Assembly: GCF_026011735.1 (NCBI RefSeq)
Contig: NZ_BRVN01000008.1
Coordinates: forward strand, 1-64,000
Reading direction: 5' to 3'
Source: Dietzia sp. NCCP-2495
Lineage (GTDB): Bacteria; Actinomycetota; Actinomycetes; Mycobacteriales; Mycobacteriaceae
DNA: 64,000 nucleotides
Shown here: in pieces, positions 40,928 to 48,685 of the stretch
Layout: every line of letters starts with the position of its first letter
Numbering within the stretch: position 1 is the stretch's first letter
Program-made: the position numbers and the translations under genes
The notes under the pieces: model-generated
What the model saw: only the letters and a program-made list of their open reading frames with translations
What the model was told of the DNA's origin: nothing
Database searches by the model: none

Positions 40928-41677
40928 TCAGCGTGCGGTCCACCCGCCGTCGGCGTAGACCTCCGCTCCGGTCATGAAGCCGGCGTCGTCGCTGGCGAGG
41001 AACGCGACGCAGCCCGCGATCTCGGCGGGGGTTCCGAGCCGGCCCATGGGGGTGTTGGCGAGCATCCCGCGATGTCGTTCGGATCCCTCGTACCGCTCGA
41101 GTAACTGCAGGGTCTCGATGAAGCCCGGGTGTAGGGAGTTCACCCGGACGCCTTTGGTGGCCCAGTGCAGCGCGGCGTTCTTGGTCATGGTCCGCACCGC
41201 GCCCTTGGCGGCGTGGTAGGCGAAACTGTTGCCGAAGCCGCCGACGCTGCCGAGGATCGAGCACACATTGACGATCGCGCCGCCGCCGGTGCGCTCGATC
41301 GCCGCCCCGGCGTGCTTCATCCCGAGCCATACGCCGGTCTGGTCCACGTCGATCACGCGCTGCCAGTGCTCCGGCGACTCGTCCTCGACAGATTTGATGC
41401 TGCCGATCGCCGCGTTGTTGACCAGGGCGTCGATCCGACCGTGGACCTCGAGGGTGCGCTCAACGGCCGCGATCCAGCCATCCTCCGATGACACGTCGAG
41501 TTCTAGTGCGAGATGACCGCGGGCGGGGAGTGAGGCGGTCAGGTCGGCGACCTGGGAGCCGGCGAGGTCGGCGGCCACGATGACGGCGCCCTCACTGGCG
41601 AGACGTGCGCAGATCTCGGTGCCAATCCCTCCGGTGGCGCCCGTGACCAGGACGATCCGATCGGTGAAGCGTTCCAT
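40928..41677 (-). CDS. short-chain dehydrogenase/reductase
   Basis: Classical SDR of 249 residues: VTGATGGIGTEI, AADLAG (NAD-type Asp), NNAAIGS, IVNVCSILG and YHAAKGA, ending ADGGWTAR. The ATG at 41677 follows GAGAGGG on the minus strand; a longer frame to 41743 would reach the operator and is rejected. It lies downstream of operator site 12 and may also be cotranscribed with the MaoC gene upstream. It resembles 3-alpha/7-alpha-type hydroxy-ring SDRs in length and motifs, but no specific substrate can be given. Confidence 0.88.
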   Translation of the reverse strand: MERFTDRIVLVTGATGGIGTEICARLASEGAVIVAADLAGSQVADLTASLPARGHLALELDVSSEDGWIAAVERTLEVHGRIDALVNNAAIGSIKSVEDESPEHWQRVIDVDQTGVWLGMKHAGAAIERTGGGAIVNVCSILGSVGGFGNSFAYHAAKGAVRTMTKNAALHWATKGVRVNSLHPGFIETLQLLERYEGSERHRGMLANTPMGRLGTPAEIAGCVAFLASDDAGFMTGAEVYADGGWTAR

Positions 41678-41742
41678 GAGTGCCCTCTCGGTAGCGTGCG
41701 ATTCGGCGCGGTGCGGGTGCGGTCGGGACCGCGAGGCGCGCA

Positions 41743-41760
41743 TGAATCGAACTCGGTTCA
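41743..41760 (+). promoter_or_regulatory. regulon operator, site 12, with promoter
   Basis: TGAATCGAACTCGGTTCA, a full match to the consensus. On the minus strand the perfect -10 hexamer TATACT (41765-41760) abuts it, so it covers the start of transcription for the SDR gene at 41677. Confidence 0.75.
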
Positions 41761-41782
41761 GTATACGATGATGGTCCGCAGC

Positions 41783-42244
41783 TCAGGCGGGAAATGCCAC
41801 CATGAGAGCGTCGGCCACGCATGCGGGGGAGTCTTGCCCCTCGATTTCGATCGTGTACCGGACGCAGCCGAGCACGCCGCCGTGATCGATCTCGCGCGTC
41901 CACTCCACACTGCCACGGGCCCGAAGTCGGGAGCCCGGCCGGACGAACGACGGGAACCGCACCTTATCGAGCCCGTAGTTGATCGCCCGACCTGCGGCGT
42001 CGAACGTGAACAAGTCGGAGCTGAGTCGGGGGATCAGTGACAGGGTGAGATAGCCGTGGGCGACGGTGGAGCCGAGCTCTGAGGCGGCCGCCCGTTCCGT
42101 GTCGACATGGATCCACTGGTGGTCTTCGGTGGTGTCCGCGAACGCGTTGATCCGATTCTGGGTGATGGTGAACCAGTCGCCCGCGCCGAGGTCGGTGCCG
42201 GCGGCGTTCTTGAACTCGTCCACGTTTCGGAAGGTGATGGTCAT
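41783..42244 (-). CDS. MaoC-like (R)-enoyl-CoA hydratase
   Basis: Single hot-dog MaoC protein of 153 residues. The hydratase motif is intact: INAFADTTEDHQWIHVD followed by GSTVAHGYLTLSL (catalytic Asp and His). It closely resembles the MaoC at 61317 (VDAFADATGDHQWIHVD, TTIAHGYLTLSLLP), so the two clusters share a related step. It probably hydrates a trans-2-enoyl-CoA to the (R)-3-hydroxyacyl-CoA. Operator site 13 lies 28 bases upstream of its ATG. Confidence 0.92.
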   Translation of the reverse strand: MTITFRNVDEFKNAAGTDLGAGDWFTITQNRINAFADTTEDHQWIHVDTERAAASELGSTVAHGYLTLSLIPRLSSDLFTFDAAGRAINYGLDKVRFPSFVRPGSRLRARGSVEWTREIDHGGVLGCVRYTIEIEGQDSPACVADALMVAFPA

Positions 42245-42272
42245 GAGTGGGTTTGCTCCCGTTTTCGAGTAC

Positions 42273-42290
42273 TGAATTCAGTTCGGTTGC
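42273..42290 (-). promoter_or_regulatory. regulon operator, site 13
   Basis: Minus-strand GCAACCGAACTGAATTCA, four mismatches to consensus. A TAGAGT hexamer on the minus strand (42300-42295) ends four bases before it. It is the last regulon site seen in the window. Confidence 0.6.
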
Positions 42291-42335
42291 GAGAACTCTA
42301 CCTCGCCCGGGGTGAGGGGCATGGGGTCCGGCAAC

Positions 42336-42794
42336 TCAGGCGAGCCGGAACTCGACGATCGGAATGTCCGCGGGTCGGACTGCGCCGTGTTTCGAGACCA
42401 CGCTTTCCAGGAACCTCTACGACTCTGGGTGATCTGTCCGGTAGCGGGCAAGTGCCTGCGCCGACTGGTCCGCGGGGAGCATCGTCGCTGTTGCCGGGTG
42501 GCGGCGAAGGCGTCCGGTACTGATGAAGCACGTCGGGGTAGCGCGGAGATTCCGGTACCACTGTGAGGCATGCCCGAAGCCGCTGGCGACGAGTAGCCGG
42601 TCGGGGGCCGGGCGATCGATCACCTCCAGGCAGACGAATCGCGGCCTGCCCGATGATCACCCCGTGTGCTCGAGGAGCATCAGTCGATTCCCGAGTATGC
42701 CCCCGAGTCCCCACCGGTAGAGGTGGATAGGCGCCCCTGCCGTGTGTCGGTTCCGCAGTACTGCCAGCCCGATTCCGCTGGGGGAGAGGTCCAT
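42336..42794 (-). pseudogene. DDN-type nitroreductase (deazaflavin-dependent family) with two nonsense codons
   Basis: Reading the minus strand from an ATG at 42794 gives one continuous frame of 153 codons that matches the short F420-dependent/DDN nitroreductase family: APIHLYRWGLGGILGNRLMLL, EHTG-stop-SSG-RPRFVCLEV, LLVASGFGHASQWYRNLRA, ending PADIPIVEFRLA. Two in-frame stops break it: TGA at 42659-42657, where the family has Arg in HTGRRSG (CGA to TGA), and TAG at 42419-42417. There is no frameshift, so loss is recent. It fills most of the gap between the MaoC promoter and the next gene. Confidence 0.8.
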
Positions 42795-42891
42795 GCACCC
42801 ACGGTCGCACCATCGGCGGCGGGGCGCGACCAGTGGCGGGGCGCGACCACGGATTCGCCGGCGGTGATGGTCGCCAGCGCCCGGGGCGGGA

Positions 42892-42897
42892 TACCGT
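42892..42897 (+). promoter_or_regulatory. -10 element for a probable leaderless transcript
   Basis: TACCGT ends 7 bases before the GTG at 42905, placing the transcription start at or next to that codon. No clear -35. Confidence 0.4.
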
Positions 42898-42904
42898 ACT
42901 CAGG

Positions 42905-43681
42905 GTGAACTCGGGTGACAGGGTGGATGCGAGGCCGGGAGTCGGTCCGATGCGGCAGGGATTGACGATTGGGTACGTCCCGGGCGTGCAGCCCGACAAG
43001 TGGCTGACCCGCTGGCGTGAGCGGCACCCCGACATCCCGGTGGCCGCGAGACGAGTGGGTGATCCGCGGACGGACCTTGCCCATACTGCGGGGGAGAACG
43101 GTTTCGACGTGGTGTTCTTCCGCGAGTCCGCCGACGATTCACGCACGGCGCCGGAAGGCCTGCTGCGGGTGCCGTTGTACACCGAGACGATGGCGGTTCT
43201 CGCGGAGAAGGACCATGAACTGGGAGCGTTCGACTCGCTGACGAAGGACGATCTGGAGGGTGAGACCTGGCTCGATCCGGTGGACACACTTGTCGCATCT
43301 CCGGACGAGGTCGCCTCCGCGGTCGATCTGGTGGCGGCGAATGTCGGGCTCCTGGTCCTGCCGCTCCCGTATGCACGGTCGCTCAGTCGGCGCGACGTGG
43401 TGATCCGTCCGCTGGAGGGTGTGCCCGCCACGCGGATGGGCGTGGCGTGGTCCTCGAAGCGTGAGGGGGATGTGCTGATCGACGAGTTCGTCGGCATCGT
43501 CCGTGGCCGCAAGGCGGCGAGTTCGCGTGGCGGGTCTGACGCGCCGCGGGAGAAGCGGACGGCGAGAGAGAAGGCCGCGGCCAAGGCGCAGGCCCGTGCT
43601 GAACGTTCGGGAAAGGTTGGTGGCGGAACCAGCGGCCGGTCCGCACGGGGCGGCCGCTCGACTGGCCGACGGTCGCGCTGA
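42905..43681 (+). CDS. LysR-type effector-binding domain protein without HTH
   Basis: Protein of 258 residues containing a LysR-substrate-binding-like domain (LTIGYVPGVQPDKWLTRWRERHPDIPVAARRV, FDVVFFRE, LLRVPLYTETMAVLAEKDHEL, NVGLLVLPLPYARSLSRRDVVIRPL) but no N-terminal DNA-binding helix-turn-helix. The last 45 residues are very rich in Lys, Arg and Ala (EKRTAREKAAAKAQARAERS, then Gly/Arg/Ser), perhaps a nucleic-acid-binding tail. GTG at 42905 is favoured by the -10 position; ATG at 42950 is an alternative. Similar stand-alone domains occur in related actinobacteria; the function is unknown to me. Confidence 0.75.
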   Translation: MNSGDRVDARPGVGPMRQGLTIGYVPGVQPDKWLTRWRERHPDIPVAARRVGDPRTDLAHTAGENGFDVVFFRESADDSRTAPEGLLRVPLYTETMAVLAEKDHELGAFDSLTKDDLEGETWLDPVDTLVASPDEVASAVDLVAANVGLLVLPLPYARSLSRRDVVIRPLEGVPATRMGVAWSSKREGDVLIDEFVGIVRGRKAASSRGGSDAPREKRTAREKAAAKAQARAERSGKVGGGTSGRSARGGRSTGRRSR

Positions 43682-43715
43682 GGACGAGCATCGTCGCAGG
43701 CGCGGCGAAGCCCGC

Positions 43716-44318
43716 TCAGCGAGCGCCGGGGGCGCCGACCATGGCCAGGGCGAACTCGAGGTGACGGGCCACCACGTCGTCGGCGGACAGCGGACCGTCG
43801 GGCCTGTACCAGGACGCGATGGAGACGCAGAGCGAGGCGATGGCACGCGCTGTGTCCTCGGGATGCTCGCACGTGAATTCGCCGGCGTCGACGCCCGCAC
43901 GGATCGCCTGCTCGATCATCGCCTGCTGTAAGTCGCGTTGGGCGACATGGTGGGCTCGGACGTCCGCGTCCATGCTGCGCATCTCGGTCGAGGCCACGAA
44001 GGCGTGGTCGCGCCGTGCCATGTGGAACCGGGCGAGGCATTCCACCACGTTCGAGAATCTGGTCGTGGGGGAATGGCCGGCGTCCTCGGCGGCAGCCGCG
44101 GTGTGCGCGAGCATCTCGGCCATCGCGGCGTCGACCACCGCGGCCAGGATCGCCTGCTTGGACTTGTAGTGGTGATACAGGCCGGGAACCGAGAGTCCCG
44201 CGGTCTCGGCGATCATCCGGATCGACGCCCCGTGGTACCCGTGCCGGGCGAACACCTCGAGCGCGGCACGAAGCGGCGGGGACAGCCCGTCGGGGCCGAA
44301 TTCTCGCCAGTTGTCCAT
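43716..44318 (-). CDS. TetR-family regulator of the second catabolic cluster
   Basis: TetR regulator of 200 residues: helix-turn-helix LRAALEVFARHGYHGASIRMIAETAGLSVPGLYHHYKSKQAILAAVVDA, then an all-helical effector domain (ARFHMARRDHAFVASTEMRSM, AIASLCVSIASWYRPDGP). The ATG at 44318 follows GAGGAGAA. It is divergent from the ligase gene at 44461, with an 18-base palindrome in between that is its probable operator. The sequence differs from the TetR at 38741, in keeping with the change of operator type. Confidence 0.9.
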   Translation of the reverse strand: MDNWREFGPDGLSPPLRAALEVFARHGYHGASIRMIAETAGLSVPGLYHHYKSKQAILAAVVDAAMAEMLAHTAAAAEDAGHSPTTRFSNVVECLARFHMARRDHAFVASTEMRSMDADVRAHHVAQRDLQQAMIEQAIRAGVDAGEFTCEHPEDTARAIASLCVSIASWYRPDGPLSADDVVARHLEFALAMVGAPGAR

Positions 44319-44366
44319 GCGTCCATTCTCCTCGTCGGTCGTTGTGGTCCCGCGGTACCCCCAGGG

Positions 44367-44394
44367 TTGACACTCCATGTGGTGTGGGTAACAC
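44367..44394 (+). promoter_or_regulatory. promoter of the second cluster
   Basis: TTGACA (44367-44372), 16-base spacer, TAACAC (44389-44394). The palindrome at 44403-44420 follows 8 bases later. Confidence 0.5.
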
Positions 44395-44402
44395 TATGTC
44401 AC

Positions 44403-44420
44403 ACCGAGCGATCGTTCGGT
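44403..44420. promoter_or_regulatory. palindromic operator of the divergent TetR/ligase pair
   Basis: ACCGAGCGATCGTTCGGT is a near-perfect 18-base palindrome, one mismatched pair, of the ACCGA...TCGGT kind common for TetR proteins. It covers the predicted transcription start of the ligase operon. Confidence 0.7.
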
Positions 44421-44460
44421 CGGGAACGTGTCGGGCCGAAAGGCGAAACGGAGGTTGGGA

Positions 44461-46149
44461 ATGAGCAGCACGGGATCACGGCCCTGGCGGGAGCTGTACC
44501 GCCCGGGGCTAGACGAGGACGTGGTGTCGCGGCCCTCGACGATCGTGGATGCCTGGCGCCGTCGCGTCGACGCGAACCCCGACGGCCGCGCTATCGCCTA
44601 CTTCGACACAGCTCTGACCACGCGTGAGGTGGACGCACAGTCGGACGCACTCGCCGTAGCGCTCCAGGATCGCGGTGTCGGGGCGGGGGACCGCGTGGGG
44701 ATCCATCTGCAGAACATTCCCCAGTACGCCCTGGCGATGCTGGCACTGTGGAAGATCGGGGCGGCGGCGGTAGTGCTCAACCCCATGTACTTCGGGCGAG
44801 AACTGCGGCTTCCAGTCGAGGATTCGGGCGCCGTCGGCGTGATCGCGACGGACCGTGACGTGCCCGCGATCCGCGAAGCCGTCACCGGTACCGCCGTGGC
44901 CTGGATCCTCAGCACCAGCGAGCGCGACCTGCAGACGCGTGACGACCCCCGCGTCTACCAGGACACGGAGAAGGCCGCCCCTTCCACGGACGGCGACCTG
45001 GTCGAGGCGATCACCCGGTTCGAGGGGCAGGCGCCGACGCCGGCCGAGATCGCGCCGGACGACCTGGCGCTGTTGACCTACACCTCGGGCACCACCGGTC
45101 CGCCCAAGGGTGCGATGAACTCGCACGCGAATGTGGTGGCCGTGGCCCGCAGCTTCGGCGAATTCGTCGGAGTGGTCCCGGGCGACGTGGTCCTCGCCAT
45201 CGCCCCGCTGTTCCACATCACGGGCGCGGTCATCAACGCGACGCTCGGCCTGATCAGCGACACGACTCTCGTCTTTGCCGGCCGGTTCCGGCCTGAGGTC
45301 ATCCTCGACGCGTTCGCCGAACACCGTGTGACGTACACGATCGGTTCAATCACCGCCTACAACGCACTCATGCGCCTAGACGAAGCGGGCCCTGAACACT
45401 TCGCCTCCGTCAAGAGCCTCTACAGCGGTGGGGCGCCCATCCCACCGTCGACAGTCGAACGGTTTGAGGAACGGTTCGGCCACTACATCCACAACGCCTA
45501 CGGCATGACGGAGACGACTTCCGGGGTCGTCGCGGTACCTCTCGGGCGCCGCGCACCCGTCGACCAGGCCAGCGGCACCCTGTCCATCGGCGTGCCGCTC
45601 CCCGGGATCGACGCGGAGGTCGTCGGTCCGGACGGGGACCGGGTCGCCCCTGGTGAACAGGGTGAACTCGTACTGTCCGGTCCGCAGATCGTCTCCGGGT
45701 ACTGGCGGAACGAGGCGGCCACCGCGTCGACCATGCCCGGTGGCCGACTCCATACCGGGGATGTCGCCGTGATGGACGCAGACGGGTGGGTGTACCTCGT
45801 AGACCGCCTCAAGGACCAGATCAACGCCTCCGGGTACAAGGTCTGGCCTCGAGAGGTCGAGGACGCACTGTACGAGCACGAGGCGGTGTTCGAAGCGGCG
45901 GTCGTCGGTCTGCCCGACGAGTACCGCGGAGAGAAGGTGGTCGCGTTCGTCTCCCTCAAGGCCGGACACGCCGCCACACCGGACGAGTTGGTCGCTTTCG
46001 CCTCCGAGCGGCTCGCCGCCTACAAGAGGCCGTCGGAGATCCATCTCCTCGGCGAACTCCCCAAGACACAGACGGGCAAGATCCGTCGCCGCGAACTGCG
46101 CGACGACAACACCCCAGCCACCCCCTCACACTCTTCCGAAGGGAACTAG
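44461..46149 (+). CDS. acyl-CoA synthetase (AMP-binding)
   Basis: Ligase of 562 residues, longer and different from the one at 37143. P-loop-like TYTSGTTGPPKGAM, A5 motif NAYGMTETTSG, LHTGDVAVMDADGWVYLVDRLKDQINASGYKVWP and the catalytic lysine in KTQTGKIRRRELR. ATG at 44461 with GGAGGTTGGGA upstream. It is first in the second cluster and is followed by a proton-coupled transporter, suggesting that a carboxylic acid is imported and then activated. Medium-chain or alicyclic acid specificity cannot be told from the sequence. Confidence 0.92.
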   Translation: MSSTGSRPWRELYRPGLDEDVVSRPSTIVDAWRRRVDANPDGRAIAYFDTALTTREVDAQSDALAVALQDRGVGAGDRVGIHLQNIPQYALAMLALWKIGAAAVVLNPMYFGRELRLPVEDSGAVGVIATDRDVPAIREAVTGTAVAWILSTSERDLQTRDDPRVYQDTEKAAPSTDGDLVEAITRFEGQAPTPAEIAPDDLALLTYTSGTTGPPKGAMNSHANVVAVARSFGEFVGVVPGDVVLAIAPLFHITGAVINATLGLISDTTLVFAGRFRPEVILDAFAEHRVTYTIGSITAYNALMRLDEAGPEHFASVKSLYSGGAPIPPSTVERFEERFGHYIHNAYGMTETTSGVVAVPLGRRAPVDQASGTLSIGVPLPGIDAEVVGPDGDRVAPGEQGELVLSGPQIVSGYWRNEAATASTMPGGRLHTGDVAVMDADGWVYLVDRLKDQINASGYKVWPREVEDALYEHEAVFEAAVVGLPDEYRGEKVVAFVSLKAGHAATPDELVAFASERLAAYKRPSEIHLLGELPKTQTGKIRRRELRDDNTPATPSHSSEGN

Positions 46150-46155
46150 AACACC

Positions 46156-47526
46156 ATGACCGAGGTCTACACAGACTCTCACGGAGCCGCGCAGGGCAGC
46201 GGCTCCGCTGCGGCCGCGGCCCGGCCCGGCAAAGGCAACCGGAATGCCGTCAGATCACTGGTCGCGAGCACCACCGGCCAGCTCTTCGAATGGTACGAAT
46301 GGACCGCCTACGCGGTGTTCGCCCCGTTCATCGCCGCGGCGATGTTCAACGACGCCAACCCGGTCTCGGCGCTGCTCGCGACCTTCGCCGTCTTCGCCGT
46401 CGGGTTCCTCATGCGCCCGCTCGGCGGCATCGTCTTCGGCCGCATCGCCGACGTCAAGGGCCGCAAGCACGTCCTCATCGTGACCATGCTGATGATGGCC
46501 GGAGCGAGCCTGCTGATCGGTGTGCTGCCGAGCTACGAGTCGATCGGCATCGCCGCGTCGGCGCTCCTGCTCCTGTCACGGATGATCCAGGGCTTCGCCC
46601 ACGGCGGCGAGTCGGCGACCGCGTACAGCTATGTCGCCGAGATCGCGCCGCCGCACCGCCGCGGCATGTGGGGCAGCCTGGTGTTCGTCGCCATCATGGG
46701 CGGCACCGTGATCGCCTACGGCATCGGCGGTGGCATCACCGCGCTGATGTCCGAGTCCGCTGTGGGCGAGTGGGGCTGGCGGATCCCGTTCCTGATCGGC
46801 GCGTTGTTCGCCCTCTTCGTCCTCTACCTGCGTCGCAGCATGGAGGAGTCGGAGGTCTTCGACACCGCCGAGGCCGTCGAGTCCGGCGATAAGGACGTGT
46901 CTGCGGACACGGTCGTGACGACCTTCTCCCGCGGCCGTATGGCCGGCGCGATCGGGCTCGTCGTGGCCATGGTCTCCGGCATCACCGTCGCGCACTACAC
47001 GTGGAGCTCGTACGCCTCCACCTTCGCCATCACGCAGCGTGACATGGACGCCGGCTCCGCCTTCTGGATGATCTTCGGCAGCCAGCTCATCGCGCTGTGC
47101 ACCCTGCCGTTGTGGGGCCTGCTGTCGGACAAGATCGGTCGCCGCCCGGTGATCTTCATCTTCGCCGTGGGCACCATCATCACCACGCCGTTCCTCATGG
47201 GGATGATCAGCGATCAGCCGTGGACGCTGTTCGTGACCTCCCTGATCGCCATGACCCTCGTCGCGGCGGCCGGGTCGATCCTCTCCTCGTTCATGTCCGA
47301 GGCGTTCCCCACCAAGATGCGCTCGGCTGGCATCGGTTTCGCGTACTCGTTGTCCGTCGCCGTGTTCGGCGGCAGCGCCCCGTACCTCAACGCCCAGTTC
47401 ATCCAGTGGGACCTGTACTGGCTGATCAGCGCCTACATCGTCTTCCTGTGCGTGTGCACGATCATCGCCACGGCCGTCATGAAGGAGACCCGCGGCAGCG
47501 ACCTGCACAAGGTCGGTAGCAACTGA
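46156..47526 (+). CDS. MFS metabolite:proton symporter (MHS family)
   Basis: Transporter of 456 residues with 12 predicted spans. The family motifs of the MHS group (KgtP, ProP, ShiA) are visible: FEWYEWTAYAVFAPF, GRIADVKGRKHVL, LSRMIQGFAHGGESATAYSYVAEIAPPHRRGMWG and LLSDKIGRRPVI. It should import an organic acid with protons across the cytoplasmic membrane. It starts 6 bases after the ligase stop and ends at a strong terminator, so ligase and transporter form one transcription unit. Confidence 0.92.
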   Translation: MTEVYTDSHGAAQGSGSAAAAARPGKGNRNAVRSLVASTTGQLFEWYEWTAYAVFAPFIAAAMFNDANPVSALLATFAVFAVGFLMRPLGGIVFGRIADVKGRKHVLIVTMLMMAGASLLIGVLPSYESIGIAASALLLLSRMIQGFAHGGESATAYSYVAEIAPPHRRGMWGSLVFVAIMGGTVIAYGIGGGITALMSESAVGEWGWRIPFLIGALFALFVLYLRRSMEESEVFDTAEAVESGDKDVSADTVVTTFSRGRMAGAIGLVVAMVSGITVAHYTWSSYASTFAITQRDMDAGSAFWMIFGSQLIALCTLPLWGLLSDKIGRRPVIFIFAVGTIITTPFLMGMISDQPWTLFVTSLIAMTLVAAAGSILSSFMSEAFPTKMRSAGIGFAYSLSVAVFGGSAPYLNAQFIQWDLYWLISAYIVFLCVCTIIATAVMKETRGSDLHKVGSN

Positions 47527-47533
47527 TCCGCTC

Positions 47534-47564
47534 ACCCGACCGGCCACCCGGTGGCCGGTCGGGT
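47534..47564 (+). terminator. terminator after the ligase-transporter operon
   Basis: Fourteen-base-pair perfect stem ACCCGACCGGCCAC/GTGGCCGGTCGGGT with a 3-base loop, followed by CCTGCT. Confidence 0.8.
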
Positions 47565-47608
47565 CCTGCTCCACCACCCGATCGACCATCTACGACGAGG
47601 ATCGAGCA

Positions 47609-48685
47609 ATGACCACATCACCGTCAGAGCACGAGGACCTGCCCATCGCGGACCTACTAAGCCCGGATCTGGTGGGCCCCCGGCTCGCCGAGGCCACCGG
47701 CGACGAGTCCTGGAAGGATTTCTCCGCCGAGCTCATCGCCGGCGGCAAGTCCAACCTCACGTTCACCCTCCGCTCGGACGCCGGCGAGGTCATCCTCCGC
47801 CGTCCGCCCACGGGCAAGCTCCTCCCCAGTGCCCACGACATGGAGCGCGAGGCGCGCATCCAGCTCGGCCTCGGCCCCACCGACGTACCGGTCGCGCAGG
47901 TGCTGCTCAACGAGACCACCGGCGAGGACCTGGGCGTTCCGTATTACGTGATGGAGAAGGTGGTCGGCCACGTCATCCGTGACGAGCTACCGGCGGGCTT
48001 CGCCGGGTCCGACGACGACAAGGCCGCCATGGCCGACGCGCAGATCGACGCCCTGGTGGCGCTCCATTCCGTCGACCAGGACGCCGTCGGACTGGGGGAT
48101 CTCGGTCGCCCGGACGGCTATCTCGAGCGGCAGCTGCGTCGCTGGCTGGGGCAGTCAGAGAAGGCCCACGAGTCCGTCCGCACGGACCGCCTGGCGGAAC
48201 TGGCCGCCCGTCTCGGCGAGAGCATGCCCACCTCGCCGTCGTCCCGGATCACCCACGGCGACTACCGCCTGGACAACTACGTCGTGGACCCGTCCGACCC
48301 CGGCAGGATCCTCGCGATCCTCGACTGGGAGCTGTCGACCCTCGGCGATCCCGTCGCGGACCTCGCGCAGACGGTCCTGTACTGGGGCGATCCCGACGGA
48401 CCGACGGTCCCGCTGATCCCGTCGCTCACCACCGAAACCGGCTGGCCCGGCCCGGACCGCCTACTCGAGCGCTACTGCGCGGCGACCGGCACCGATCCGT
48501 CAGAGATGCCCTGGTACCTGGCGTTCGCCACCTTCAAGTTCGCGGCCATCGCGCAGGGCGTGGCCACCCGTTCGCTCGCCGGCGACATGGCCGGCCAGGA
48601 CTTCGGTGACATCGGACCGCAGATCCGCGACCTGGTCGACCACGGCCACTCGATCCTCGACTCCCGGAAGGGGACCTCTTCATGA
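47609..48685 (+). CDS. APH-family phosphotransferase (ACAD10-kinase-like)
   Basis: Kinase-fold protein of 358 residues: Gly-rich segment AGGKSNLTFTLRS, catalytic lysine-region VILRRPPTGKLLPSAHDMEREARI, catalytic loop THGDYRLDN and metal-binding ILDWELSTLGDPVADL. This is the typical ACAD10/FadE36-like phosphotransferase. It is less like the kinase at 32253 than the paired ACADs are like each other. With the SDR at 48682 and the ACAD at 49594 it makes a second copy of the kinase-ACAD-SDR module. Confidence 0.9.
   Translation: MTTSPSEHEDLPIADLLSPDLVGPRLAEATGDESWKDFSAELIAGGKSNLTFTLRSDAGEVILRRPPTGKLLPSAHDMEREARIQLGLGPTDVPVAQVLLNETTGEDLGVPYYVMEKVVGHVIRDELPAGFAGSDDDKAAMADAQIDALVALHSVDQDAVGLGDLGRPDGYLERQLRRWLGQSEKAHESVRTDRLAELAARLGESMPTSPSSRITHGDYRLDNYVVDPSDPGRILAILDWELSTLGDPVADLAQTVLYWGDPDGPTVPLIPSLTTETGWPGPDRLLERYCAATGTDPSEMPWYLAFATFKFAAIAQGVATRSLAGDMAGQDFGDIGPQIRDLVDHGHSILDSRKGTSS

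Noticed and set aside
559-42290. Assigning the operator to KstR (cholesterol regulator)
   Set aside because: The KstR site has AAC-NN-GTT; here the spacing is AAC-NNN-GTT with an extra TGAAT arm, and the cluster lacks the kshAB, hsaC/hsaD and ipdAB genes of the cholesterol regulons.
42298-44394. Very long minus-strand open frame of about 700 codons
   Set aside because: It runs antiparallel or out of frame through a clear TetR gene, the LysR-like gene and the nitroreductase pseudogene and has Arg/Pro/Ser-rich composition typical of GC-rich shadow frames.
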